This document shows, in pieces, positions 34,513 to 43,068 of a stretch of 49,769 nucleotides of DNA (position 1 is the first letter of the stretch; every line of letters begins with the position of its first letter). Origin of the DNA: Rhizorhabdus sp. (lineage in GTDB: Bacteria; Pseudomonadota; Alphaproteobacteria; Sphingomonadales; Sphingomonadaceae). Location of the stretch: the NCBI RefSeq assembly GCF_018006725.1, contig NZ_JAGMXV010000009.1, forward strand, positions 1 through 49,769, read 5' to 3'. A model generated the notes under the pieces. The model saw nothing but the letters and a program-made list of their open reading frames with translations. It did not search any database and was not told the origin of the DNA. The position numbers were made by a program, and so were the translations under genes.

Positions 34513-35358
34513 ATGGTGACCAACGGCCTTTCGGTCGACATCGAGGACTGGTTCCAGGTCGGTGCATTCGAAAAGTGCATCCGGCGGGAAGACTGGGATG
34601 GGCTGCCGTCGCGCGTCGAACGTAACAGCGATGCCGTCATCGACCTGTTCGACCGCGCCGGGGCCATGGCCACTTTCTTCACCCTGGGCTGGGTGGCGGA
34701 GCGCTACCCGGACCTGATCCGACGCATCGTCGCAGCGGGCCATGAGGTCGCCAGTCATGGCTGGGACCATGTGCGCGTCTTCACCATGACGCCGGCCCAG
34801 TTTCGCGAGGATCTACGCCGCACGCGCGGGGTTCTGGAGGATCTCGGCGGCTGTCGGGTGATCGGTTACCGCGCGCCGAGCTTCTCGATCGATGCGCGTA
34901 CGCCCTGGGCGCATGAGATATTGGCGGAAGAAGGCTATGCCTATTCCTCCAGTGTCGCGCCGGTCGTGCATGATCATTATGGCTGGCCAGAGGCGCCGCG
35001 CTTCGCCTTTCGGCCGGTGGCCGGAGCCGATCTGATCGAACTGCCGGTCACCACCGCCCGTCTCGGTGGCCGGACTATCGCTGCAGGGGGCGGGGGCTTT
35101 TTCCGACTGTTCCCCTATACCTTCTCGCGCTGGGCTATCCGGCAGGTCAATGCGGAGGGGCGGCCCGGCATCTTCTATTTCCACCCGTGGGAGATCGACC
35201 CCGGTCAGCCCCGCGTGGCGGATGCTCCGCTGCGATCGCGCCTGCGTCATTATGCCCGATTGTCCGCCATGGAAGGCAAGCTGGAGCGGGCGATCGGCGA
35301 TTTCGCCTGGGACCGGATCGACCGGATCATCGGCGCGGAAGCGGCGAGGGCGGCCTGA
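34513..35358 (+). CDS. Polysaccharide deacetylase (NodB domain), XrtA system
   Basis: A 281-residue NodB-homology enzyme that would remove N- or O-acetyl groups from the EPS. The metal/catalytic motifs are visible: LSVDIEDWFQ (Asp pair), SHGWDHVRV (His/His motif 2), and RAPSFSIDARTPWA. FYFHPWEIDPGQPR towards the C-terminus is typical of the XrtA-associated group. No signal peptide is visible, as is common in this subgroup. It starts 7 bp after the ATPase stop and is followed 2 bp later by the FemAB gene. Confidence 0.93.
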   Translation: MVTNGLSVDIEDWFQVGAFEKCIRREDWDGLPSRVERNSDAVIDLFDRAGAMATFFTLGWVAERYPDLIRRIVAAGHEVASHGWDHVRVFTMTPAQFREDLRRTRGVLEDLGGCRVIGYRAPSFSIDARTPWAHEILAEEGYAYSSSVAPVVHDHYGWPEAPRFAFRPVAGADLIELPVTTARLGGRTIAAGGGGFFRLFPYTFSRWAIRQVNAEGRPGIFYFHPWEIDPGQPRVADAPLRSRLRHYARLSAMEGKLERAIGDFAWDRIDRIIGAEAARAA

Positions 35359-35360
35359 TC

Positions 35361-36410
35361 ATGGCTGAGATCGGTCGCGCCGACCTGTCCGATCCGGAAA
35401 CATGCCGGGCGATCGAGGGCTATGTCGCCGATCATCCCGAAGCTAGCGTCTTTCATCGGCCGGGCTGGAGCGTCGCGGTCGAGCGGTCGTGCGGGCAGGC
35501 GGCCCATTATCTCGTCGCGCGGCGCGAAGGCGAGCTATGCGGGGTCATGCCACTGTCGGAGGTGCATTCGCCCCTCTTTGGCAGGGCATTGGTCTCGGCG
35601 GGCTTTGCGGTCGGGGGCGGGCCAATCGCAGAGGATCGCGACACGGCCGATGCGCTTGCGGAGACGGCGTGGGCGTTGGCGGGGCGATTGAGCTGTCCTT
35701 CGCTCGAACTGCGCGGCGGCACCGTGCCGGACGATCCCGCCTGGCATGTCGAGCAGGGCGTCTATGCGGGTTTCGTCAGGTCGCTCGCCGACGATGACGA
35801 ACGCGAATTGCTCGCCATTCCGCGCAAGCAGCGGGCCGAGGTGCGACGTGCGCTTGGCTTCGATCTGACGGTCGGTATCGGTCGGGACGAAGCGGACCGG
35901 CGCGCCCACTATGCGGTCTATGCGGAAAGCGTCCATAACCTCGGCACGCCAGTGTTTCCGCGCGCATTGTTCGATGCGGTGCTCGACGCCTTTCCTGACG
36001 ATGCCGATATCCTGACGGTCCGTCGCGAGGGAAAGCCGCTCGCGAGCGTGCTGAGTCTGTACCACAAGGGGGCGGTGCTGCCCTATTGGGGCGGCGGTAC
36101 TGCGGACGCGCGAACGTGGCGGGCCAATGATCTGATGTATTATTCGCTGATGCTCCACGCTCGAAAGCGCGGGGGCAGGCGGTTCGATTTCGGTAGGTCG
36201 AAATTCGGCACGGGCGCCTTTGCCTTCAAGAAGAATTGGGGGTTCGAGCCGCAGCCGCTTGCCTATGCGGTCCGTACGGCGGACGGTCAGGCGCCCCGGC
36301 AGATCAATCCGCTGAATCCCAAATACCGGCTGCAGATCGCGCTGTGGCAGCGGCTGCCGCTGGCGGTCGCCAATCGGATCGGCCCCTGGATCGCGCGGGG
36401 GCTGGGATGA
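35361..36410 (+). CDS. FemAB-like acyl/peptidyl transferase, XrtA system
   Basis: A 349-residue protein of the FemAB/GNAT-like fold found in XrtA loci. Recognisable blocks are SVFHRPGWSVAVERSCG, ARREGELCGVMPL, AIPRKQRAEVRRALG, ANDLMYYSLMLHARKRG and the closing FDFGRSKFGTGAFAFKKNWG. FemAB proteins transfer aminoacyl groups from tRNA to cell-wall peptides, so here transfer of an acyl or amino-acyl group to the EPS is inferred; it could use the product of the ligase/ACP/decarboxylase set. The ATG at 35361 is immediately after the deacetylase stop. The stop overlaps the next gene by ATGA. Confidence 0.9.
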   Translation: MAEIGRADLSDPETCRAIEGYVADHPEASVFHRPGWSVAVERSCGQAAHYLVARREGELCGVMPLSEVHSPLFGRALVSAGFAVGGGPIAEDRDTADALAETAWALAGRLSCPSLELRGGTVPDDPAWHVEQGVYAGFVRSLADDDERELLAIPRKQRAEVRRALGFDLTVGIGRDEADRRAHYAVYAESVHNLGTPVFPRALFDAVLDAFPDDADILTVRREGKPLASVLSLYHKGAVLPYWGGGTADARTWRANDLMYYSLMLHARKRGGRRFDFGRSKFGTGAFAFKKNWGFEPQPLAYAVRTADGQAPRQINPLNPKYRLQIALWQRLPLAVANRIGPWIARGLG

Positions 36411-37600
36411 CCGGCGAAATCCTCTTCCTCGCTCACCGCATCCCTTTCCCGCCTGATCGCGGCGATCGGATTCGCAGCTTCCACATTCTGCGTCATATCG
36501 CGGCGCGGCGACCGGTCCATCTGATCGGCTTCGTGGACAATGAGGAAGATCGTCGCCTAGCGAAGGAATTGCTGCCGATGCTGGCGTCGCTCCACATCGA
36601 GATCCGGAGCAAGTCGCGCCTGCGCGCAGGGCTGGAAGCGCTGATGCTCGGCGAGCCGGTGTCGATCGCGGCGTTTGGATCGCGACGCATCATGCGGATG
36701 GTGGACCAACTGCTCGCCGAACGGCCGATCGACACCATCTTCGCCTATTCGGGTCAGATGGCGCAATATGTGCCAGATGATCGGGTCGGCCGCCGTTTCG
36801 TCATGGACTTCGTCGACGTCGATTCGGAAAAGTTCGCTGCCTATGGCAGGTCGGGCCGGGGACCGCTGGCCTGGATCAACCGGCGTGAGGGCCGTCTGCT
36901 GGCGGAATATGAGGACAGTATCGGCCGCTGGGCGGACGTCAGCCTGTTCGTCAGCGAGGCCGAAGCCGCTCTGTTTCGCAAGCGGGCGGGCCTGTCGACC
37001 AACCATGTCCGGGCACTCGACAACGGGATCGATCATCGCAAGTTTGCGCCCGATGGCTTTCCGCGCGTGGAGGGGGCCGAACCGATGCTCGTCTTCACCG
37101 GGCAGATGGACTATCGGCCCAATGTCGACGCCGTATGCTATTTCGCGCGGCGCACTTTCCCTGCCATCCGCGCCAAGCATCCGGCCACGCTGTTTGCGGT
37201 CGTCGGGCGCAACCCGACCCCCGCCGTGCGTGAGCTCGCAAAGCTCAAGAACGTGATCGTCACCGGCGAGGTGCCTGACGTTCGACCCTGGCTCGCTGCG
37301 GCCTCGGTGGTCGTCGCCCCGCTCGACATTGCCCGGGGCGTGCAGAACAAGGTGCTCGAAGCAATGGCGATGGCGCGCCCGGTTGTGGCATCTCCGGCGG
37401 CATTCGAGGGGATCGACGCCGAGCCGGGCAAGCATCTGATCGTCGCCCATGGCTATGAAATGGCGAACGCCGTCAGCCACATGCTCACTCACCCTGACGA
37501 GGCGGCTGCGATGGGGCAGGCGGCTCGCCAACAGATCATAAATCGCTATGACTGGGATGCGCAGCTCGCGGCGCTCGACGGCCTGCTGGGGATCGGCTGA
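36407..37600 (+). CDS. TIGR03087-like GT4 glycosyltransferase, XrtA system
   Basis: A 397-residue GT-B glycosyltransferase. The N-terminus ILFLAHRIPFPPDRGDRIRS and FAYSGQMAQYV match the XrtA-locus glycosyltransferase group. The donor half has LVFTGQMDYRPNVDAV, GEVPDVRPWLAAASVVVAPL and the GVQNKVLEAMAMARPVVASP region. It overlaps the FemAB stop by 4 bp. It is followed, only 7 bp later, by the amidotransferase gene, leaving no room for the exosortase that normally stands here in sphingomonad loci. Confidence 0.92.
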   Translation: MTGEILFLAHRIPFPPDRGDRIRSFHILRHIAARRPVHLIGFVDNEEDRRLAKELLPMLASLHIEIRSKSRLRAGLEALMLGEPVSIAAFGSRRIMRMVDQLLAERPIDTIFAYSGQMAQYVPDDRVGRRFVMDFVDVDSEKFAAYGRSGRGPLAWINRREGRLLAEYEDSIGRWADVSLFVSEAEAALFRKRAGLSTNHVRALDNGIDHRKFAPDGFPRVEGAEPMLVFTGQMDYRPNVDAVCYFARRTFPAIRAKHPATLFAVVGRNPTPAVRELAKLKNVIVTGEVPDVRPWLAAASVVVAPLDIARGVQNKVLEAMAMARPVVASPAAFEGIDAEPGKHLIVAHGYEMANAVSHMLTHPDEAAAMGQAARQQIINRYDWDAQLAALDGLLGIG

Positions 37601-37607
37601 ACAGTCT

Positions 37608-39506
37608 ATGTGCGGTATTGCGGGCATCTATCATCTGCAGACGGCCAAGCCCGTCGACGCGGCGCGCGTCCGTGCGATGACCGATGCGATCGCCCATCGT
37701 GGCCCCGACGGCGCCGATCTGTGGGTGGCGCCGGGCGTCGGGCTCGGGCATCGCCGTCTCGCGATCATCGATCTGGCCGGCGGCGCGCAGCCGATGGAGT
37801 CGTCCGACGGGCAGGCGGTCATCACCTATAATGGCGAGGTCTATAATTATCGCGAGGTCCGCGTCGCCCTGCAGGCATGCGGCCGCCGGTTCCGGACGAA
37901 CAGCGATACCGAGGTCATCGTCGAGGCCTGGCGCCAATGGGGCCCCGACTGTCTGTCGCGCCTGAACGGGATGTTCGCCTTCGCGATCCACGATCGCGAG
38001 CGCGGCTGCCTGTTTCTCGCGCGCGACCGGCTCGGGGTGAAGCCGCTTCATTATGCCGAGCTGTCCGACGGCAGCGTGGTGTTCGGATCCGAGCTCAAGG
38101 CACTGCTCGCGCATCCCCTGTTCCGGCGCGCGATCGATTTCAGCGCGATCGACGACTATCTGGGGCTGGGTTATGTGCCCGACGATGCCTCCATCGTCGC
38201 GGGGGTGCGGAAATTGCCGGCCGGCCATTATCTGATGCTGCGCCGGGGCCAGGGTGTCCCCGCGCCAATCGCCTGGTGGGACGTCAGCTTTGCCGACCGT
38301 GCACGCGGATCGGTCGCCTCGCTGTCGGACGAGCTCGCCGCGCTGATGCGGTCGGCGGTCACCGATCGCATGGTGTCGGACGTTCCCCTCGGCGCCTTTC
38401 TGTCGGGCGGGGTCGACAGTTCCTCGGTCGTGGCGTTGATGGCAGAGGCGAGCCCGCAGGCGGTGAAGACCTGTTCGATCGGGTTCGATCACCCGGACTA
38501 TGACGAGACCCGCTATGCCGCGCAGGTAGCCGAGCGTTTCGCCACGGACCATCGGACGCGCATCGTATCGTCGGACGATTATGGCCTGATCGACCGGCTG
38601 GTCGAAGCGTTTGACGAGCCCTTTGCCGACGCCTCGGCACTGCCGACCTACAGGGTGTCCGAACTGGCGCGCGAGCAGGTCACGGTGGCGCTGTCGGGAG
38701 ACGGTGCCGACGAGGCCTTTGCCGGATATCGGCGCTACGTCTTTTTCCGGAACGAGGAGCGCGTGCGCTCGGTCTTGCCGGCCGGACTGCGCACGGGCCT
38801 GTTCGGCACGCTCGGCCGGGTCTATCCCAAGCTCGACTGGGCGCCGCAGATCCTGCGCGCGCGTTCGACCTTCGCCGAACTCGGCCGGTCAAGCGAGGAG
38901 GCCTATGCCGGTGCGGTCGGCGTGACGGCGCGCGAGGCACGGCTGGCCCTCTACACCGATCGGGCGCTGCGGGATTTGCAGGGGCACCGCGCCGAGGATC
39001 GCTACATCAAGGCGATGCGTCAGGCGCCGGCTCGCGATCCGCTCGACCGTGCCCAATATGCCGATCTCAAGATCTGGCTGCCCGGCGATATCCTGACCAA
39101 GGTCGACCGCGCGAGCATGGCAGTGAGCCTCGAAGCGCGCGAGCCCCTGCTCGATTATCGTCTGATCGAATTCGGCGCCCGTCTTCCGCAAGCGATGCGG
39201 GTTCGGGGAGCGACGGGCAAATGGCTGATGAAGCAGGCGATGCGCCGCTATCTGCCCGACGATATCCTCTATCGTCGAAAGATGGGCTTCTCGACCCCGA
39301 TCAGTGCGTGGTTTCGCGGACCGCTGGCGGCGGAGGCGCAGCGAATCGCGCAGGGGTCCGCGCTGATCGAAACCGGTTGGTTCGATGTCGCCGCACTCGA
39401 CCGGACCGTGACCGAGCACAGAAGCGGCCGGATCGACCATGGCCGGTTGCTTTGGCAGTTGTTGATGCTCGATCGTTCGCTGACCCGGCTCTTCGGCATC
39501 GGCTGA
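37608..39506 (+). CDS. Asparagine-synthase-like amidotransferase, XrtA system
   Basis: A 632-residue class II glutamine amidotransferase fused to an asparagine-synthetase-type domain. The N-terminal nucleophile Cys2 is intact (MCGIAGIYHLQ), followed by HRGPDGADLW and NGEVYNYREVR. The ATP-pyrophosphatase loop is FLSGGVDSSSVVAL near residues 263-276, and the C-terminal half has LSGDGADEAFAGYRRY and DRASMAVSLEAREPLLDY. ATG 37608 is required by the terminal cysteine. It probably amidates a carboxyl group of a sugar or small precursor in the EPS pathway. It is the last gene of the locus and converges on the FKBP gene. Confidence 0.94.
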   Translation: MCGIAGIYHLQTAKPVDAARVRAMTDAIAHRGPDGADLWVAPGVGLGHRRLAIIDLAGGAQPMESSDGQAVITYNGEVYNYREVRVALQACGRRFRTNSDTEVIVEAWRQWGPDCLSRLNGMFAFAIHDRERGCLFLARDRLGVKPLHYAELSDGSVVFGSELKALLAHPLFRRAIDFSAIDDYLGLGYVPDDASIVAGVRKLPAGHYLMLRRGQGVPAPIAWWDVSFADRARGSVASLSDELAALMRSAVTDRMVSDVPLGAFLSGGVDSSSVVALMAEASPQAVKTCSIGFDHPDYDETRYAAQVAERFATDHRTRIVSSDDYGLIDRLVEAFDEPFADASALPTYRVSELAREQVTVALSGDGADEAFAGYRRYVFFRNEERVRSVLPAGLRTGLFGTLGRVYPKLDWAPQILRARSTFAELGRSSEEAYAGAVGVTAREARLALYTDRALRDLQGHRAEDRYIKAMRQAPARDPLDRAQYADLKIWLPGDILTKVDRASMAVSLEAREPLLDYRLIEFGARLPQAMRVRGATGKWLMKQAMRRYLPDDILYRRKMGFSTPISAWFRGPLAAEAQRIAQGSALIETGWFDVAALDRTVTEHRSGRIDHGRLLWQLLMLDRSLTRLFGIG

Positions 39507-39517
39507 CCGGGCTGCTG

Positions 39518-39946
39518 CTATTTGACGTCGAGCAACTCGATCTCGAACATCAGCCAGCTGTCGGGCGGTACGGGGCCCTTGCCCTTGCGGCCATAAGCCT
39601 GGTCGGGCGGAACGATCAGCGTGCGGACCCCGCCAACGCGCATCCCGATCAGTCCGTCATCCCAGCCCTTGATGACCAGTCCTGCACCGAGCCGGAAGCT
39701 GAGCGGCGTCCCGCCATGCGAGGAATCGAACTTCCGCCCACGTTCGTCTTGTACCGGATCATAGAACCAGCCGGTATAATGGACGACGAGCGTTCTGCCC
39801 GTCTGCGCCTCGGTCCCGGCGCCCGCCTCCAGATCCTCAACGCGCAGTGCCTGGGTCGTATCGACTGTCTGGGCGATGGCCGGCGTGCCGGAAAGGGCCG
39901 CCAGAACGACGAACGGGGCGACAAGCTGACGAAGCATGGACATCAT
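39518..39946 (-). CDS. FKBP-type peptidyl-prolyl isomerase, exported
   Basis: A 142-residue protein with a signal peptide (hydrophobic LRQLVAPFVVLAALSGTPAIAQ, cleavage near residue 26) and one FKBP domain. Recognised residues are VVHYTGWFYD, GRKFDSSHGGTPLSFRLGAG, VIKGWDDGLIGMRVGGVRTLIVPP and AYGRKG. It would catalyse proline isomerisation of folding proteins in the periplasm. Three Met codons near the N-terminus (residues 1, 2 and 4) leave the exact start open. It converges with the amidotransferase (11 bp gap). Confidence 0.94.
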   Translation of the reverse strand: MMSMLRQLVAPFVVLAALSGTPAIAQTVDTTQALRVEDLEAGAGTEAQTGRTLVVHYTGWFYDPVQDERGRKFDSSHGGTPLSFRLGAGLVIKGWDDGLIGMRVGGVRTLIVPPDQAYGRKGKGPVPPDSWLMFEIELLDVK

Positions 39947-40052
39947 TCCTCAAACGATCTCTCGTCGAGCGAATTCGCTCGGGCAGCTCGAAAGGGCAAG
40001 AGAGGAGTGATCGGTCCTGACCGGCCCGAGCGCCTGATCGAGGCCGTCCCTA

Positions 40053-41063
40053 TCAGGCCGCCAGAAGCGCCAGCTGCGACCGGATCACGTCCAGATTATG
40101 TTGCGCCAAATGGCTGCCACGGCCTGCGACGCTTCCCTCGAGATCCGGGCGCTCTCCGATGACGAGGCAGCGTTCCCAGGCGCCGGTGGCCAGCGGCAGC
40201 CAATGATCGACGGCGCGTGCGGGCTCGGCAATGGCCTGATCGAGGAGCATGTCGCCCAGTACGAAGAAGAAATCGGGAGACTCCGGCCAAGCCTCGAACT
40301 CGGCTTCGGCCAAGGCCAAAGCCGCCTCGCGGCGGCCGGCCTTGGAGAGCGCGTTGATGGCGAGAACGACCAGTTCATGGCGCCATCTGGCGGTGGGGAG
40401 CGTGCGTTTCAGTGCTTGCGAATAGCATTCGCATGCGGCGGCGCTGTCGCCGCGCATCTCTGCATCTTTGCCGAGCTGGTAGAGGATATAGGGGTCGCCC
40501 GGGCCATCCTCGAGATCGCGCATCAGCAGGGTGTGATTGCGACCATGCTTCCTGTCGAGCTGGGCCGCCATATAGCCGTCATGGCCGAGGTGAACGTCGA
40601 GCGGACTGCGGGGCAGGGGGGAGACGACCTGTTCGTGAACGCGCCCCTGGTACCGGACATGGCCGGGGAGCAGCCGCGTGATCCAGCTGCGCGTCGGCGA
40701 CCCTGCTTTTTCCGAATCGCTGTGAATGCACAGCTGACCCAGCCGGGCAGGGCCATCGCACCATTCGCGCAACAGGGCGCCGCCGGACAGGATCCATTCG
40801 TCGGCATCGATGACGAGGTGCCAGTCGGCATCGGCGAGGGCGAGAACATGGTTGCGGGCGCGCGAAAAATCGTCAGGCCATGCGAGGCTGCTGACCTCGG
40901 CGCCCGCATCGCGTGCAATGGCCATGGTTTCGTCCTTCGATCCGGTATCGAGAACGACCATGCGATCGACCCAGGGGGCGACGCTTTCAAGACAGCGCCG
41001 GATGCAGCGCGCTTCGTCGCGAACGATCAGCGCCGCCGCGATGATGGGCGTCTTTCTCTTCAT
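40053..41063 (-). CDS. GT2-family glycosyltransferase with TPR-like C-terminus
   Basis: A 336-residue inverting glycosyltransferase. The N-terminal GT-A domain shows AAALIVRDEARCIRRCLES, VVLDTGSKDETMAIA, the FSRARNHVLALADADWHLV block and the metal-binding IDADEW. The C-terminal half (about 190-300) is helical and TPR-like (DPYILYQLGKDAEMRGDSAAA). The start ATG 41063 is chosen for its upstream GAGGAAAGAAG; the frame is open to 41120 but that part has no similarity. It belongs to the WaaE/KdtX-like group that often modifies lipid A core or surface glycans. It lies downstream of the APH-like kinase on the same strand. Confidence 0.9.
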   Translation of the reverse strand: MKRKTPIIAAALIVRDEARCIRRCLESVAPWVDRMVVLDTGSKDETMAIARDAGAEVSSLAWPDDFSRARNHVLALADADWHLVIDADEWILSGGALLREWCDGPARLGQLCIHSDSEKAGSPTRSWITRLLPGHVRYQGRVHEQVVSPLPRSPLDVHLGHDGYMAAQLDRKHGRNHTLLMRDLEDGPGDPYILYQLGKDAEMRGDSAAACECYSQALKRTLPTARWRHELVVLAINALSKAGRREAALALAEAEFEAWPESPDFFFVLGDMLLDQAIAEPARAVDHWLPLATGAWERCLVIGERPDLEGSVAGRGSHLAQHNLDVIRSQLALLAA

Positions 41064-41236
41064 TCTTCTTTCCTCGCGCGGCTCGCTCGCTCGGGTGGCC
41101 GGTCGTCCGCATCGTCCCAATATATGGTTAGGAAATGTCTAACGCCGGGCATCGGGCTGACCGCGAGCCTCGGGGGTTCCATGCGCGGTCCCGGATGAAT
41201 GAGCCTAAGCAAGCGGCGGACAGGCACTGGCCCGGA

Positions 41237-42037
41237 CTAGAAGAACTCGTCGAGCGTCAGGTGGAATTCGAGCCGTCGTGCGTCGAGCTTTGCGATGGCG
41301 TAGCGGAGCAGGAACCTGTGCTGCAGGTCTGCGCCGAACTCGCCAAGGCTGTTCCACGCGATGGCGACGTCCTGATAGCGATCGGCGACGCCCAGCCGGC
41401 CTACGTCGATGCACTTGGGCGAACCACCCGGAGGCAGGATGAGGTTGTCGAGCGAATAGTCGCCGTGCGTCACGACCAGTTCGGTCCCATCGGGCGTCAG
41501 CGTCGATAGCCGTTTCCATAAGGCCTCCGGCGTCTGGCCGAGGCGCACCTCGTCAAAATCATCCTCTTCGACGAGACCTTGTTCCATCCGTTCCTGCGCG
41601 CGGACGAGGCGTATCGCGTGGCCTGCGTTGAACGGGCAGTCCTGTATCGACAGGGCATGCAGTCGGCGCAGATAGTCGGCTGCGGCATCGACCACGGCAT
41701 GAGCGATGCTTTCGTCGCCCTGTTCGAGCAGCTGATAGGCCGTTAGGCCGGGTACGGCGGCCGTCAGTAGCCAGGCCTCCGCATCCGCCCACAAGAAGCC
41801 GCCGATCGCCGGTACATCGATGCGCGTTTGCAGCCAGTGCAGCCGCACATATTCGTCGATGAGGTCGTCCGCCTGCGGCCCCCGGCCGTGTTTCAGGTAG
41901 CGAAGCGGACGCCGGTCGGCATCGGTGAGGCGGTACACCTCGCAGCCTGATTCGCCGACCTGGTCGCGATACCAGGAGAGGCCATGGGTTTCCGAGGCGA
42001 AACCAGCGGGGACAGCAATGGGGGGGGCAGGCGGCAT
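41237..42037 (-). CDS. APH(3')-like aminoglycoside/small-molecule phosphotransferase
   Basis: A 266-residue protein, the normal length of APH(3') enzymes, with the full set of key residues. ATP-binding Lys49 is in YLKHGRG, with a partner Glu near 62. The catalytic block is VVTHGDYSLDN (His191, Asp193, Asn198). Metal-binding Asp211 is in CIDVGRLGVADRYQDVA, the motif most typical of APH(3'). It lies 29 bp downstream of the HPrK-like gene and upstream of a GT2 gene. Whether it phosphorylates aminoglycosides or a sugar/lipid acceptor cannot be told; no mobile element is near, so a chromosomal resident with another role is as likely as resistance. Confidence 0.85.
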   Translation of the reverse strand: MPPAPPIAVPAGFASETHGLSWYRDQVGESGCEVYRLTDADRRPLRYLKHGRGPQADDLIDEYVRLHWLQTRIDVPAIGGFLWADAEAWLLTAAVPGLTAYQLLEQGDESIAHAVVDAAADYLRRLHALSIQDCPFNAGHAIRLVRAQERMEQGLVEEDDFDEVRLGQTPEALWKRLSTLTPDGTELVVTHGDYSLDNLILPPGGSPKCIDVGRLGVADRYQDVAIAWNSLGEFGADLQHRFLLRYAIAKLDARRLEFHLTLDEFF

Positions 42038-42066
42038 AACGATCCGACATCTATCGCCCTCGCTGA

Positions 42067-42999
42067 TCAGATGCAGACGTCTTCCAGTTGCGCAACAAGC
42101 CCGTCAAGCTGATCGGGACCGGCGACGCGTCCGATCCGATAGGCCGGCAAAGGCAGCAGGCGCATCATATGCTGCATCTGCCAGTGGGTCAGTCCCATGC
42201 GGCGCATCGCACCGGGCCGATAGATGAGGTCCTTCGACCATGGAAGCAGATCGGTCGGACGCAGCCGCGTCAGGCGTCCGTCATGCGCCTGTTCGGGATC
42301 GATCATCACGATTGCATGCAGCGGAAGGGGCTGCCCACAAAAGGCGTCCGTCACGGGCAGCTTGAACTTTTCGATGTTGCCCGTGACACGTTCCAGGCCG
42401 GTTGCATCGATCTGCATCCGGTCCAGCGCGTCCTGCCACAATTTGACTCGCGGAAAGCTGGGAAGGGCAATAGGCGCGCCTTCCCCGGACAGGTCGAGCA
42501 ATGTCACGTCGTCGGCCAGCATCGCCCGGCCCCGATTGATCAGCATCGCGGCCAGCGTCGACTTGCCGGCACCCGAGCGACCGCTGAACGCGACGACACC
42601 GCTGCCGAAGCGCAGACAGGCGGCGTGCAGGGGAAAGAGCCCCCAGCGCATCGCCGCGATCGCGAAGACCGTGCCGTAGAGGAAGGCCCGGATCGCTGGC
42701 GCGTCGCGATCGGTTTCCGGCTCGATCGTGATCGTCCGGCCATCGGGCGCGATCAGCCACGCGGCCGTGCCGGCAATATGGAGCCGGCAGTGACCGTCTT
42801 GTCCAACCTGGAGAGCCGACGTTTTTGCGATGATATCCTGGAGCGGCGGTGCGGCGCCGAGGCGTATCACGAGGTCGCTATCCCCTACGCCATCCCATGC
42901 CGGCAGATCGGGCAGCGCAATCTCGCTGGAGAGCCTGCGCAGCGCGTAGGAATGCCGGTGCATCTCCTTCAAGATCGGCAGGGGCTGAGGACGGATCAA
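42067..42999 (-). CDS. HPr kinase-like P-loop protein
   Basis: A 310-residue protein whose central part resembles the catalytic core of HPr kinase/phosphorylase. Walker A is FSGRSGAGKSTLAAML (about 138-153), preceded by PLHAACLRFGSGVVA and followed by AMLADDVTLLDL with the paired aspartates. The N-terminal 110 residues are not recognisable as the usual HPrK N-domain. No HPr or PTS gene lies nearby. HPrK-like proteins of this size also occur in peptide and polysaccharide clusters, where the target is unknown. The start is TTG 42999 with a weak ribosome site; an ATG 36 nt further in (42963) is an alternative. It is 69 bp after truA. Confidence 0.78.
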   Translation of the reverse strand: MIRPQPLPILKEMHRHSYALRRLSSEIALPDLPAWDGVGDSDLVIRLGAAPPLQDIIAKTSALQVGQDGHCRLHIAGTAAWLIAPDGRTITIEPETDRDAPAIRAFLYGTVFAIAAMRWGLFPLHAACLRFGSGVVAFSGRSGAGKSTLAAMLINRGRAMLADDVTLLDLSGEGAPIALPSFPRVKLWQDALDRMQIDATGLERVTGNIEKFKLPVTDAFCGQPLPLHAIVMIDPEQAHDGRLTRLRPTDLLPWSKDLIYRPGAMRRMGLTHWQMQHMMRLLPLPAYRIGRVAGPDQLDGLVAQLEDVCI

Positions 43000-43068
43000 G
43001 CAAATCTCACGAGCACGGTCTGTAGAGACCTTCCGTGACGCAGGCGGTTCTCGAAGGCAAGCGGTGGA

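Noticed and set aside
41237-42037. Annotation as an acquired aminoglycoside resistance gene
   Set aside because: Active-site motifs fit APH(3') but there is no mobile element or resistance context; left as APH(3')-like with open substrate.
37608-42999. Possible lasso-peptide cluster (asparagine-synthase-like protein plus HPrK-like protein)
   Set aside because: The amidotransferase belongs to the XrtA locus by order and sequence, lies about 2.6 kb from the HPrK-like gene on the other strand, and no leader-peptide binding protein, B-type protease or precursor is seen.
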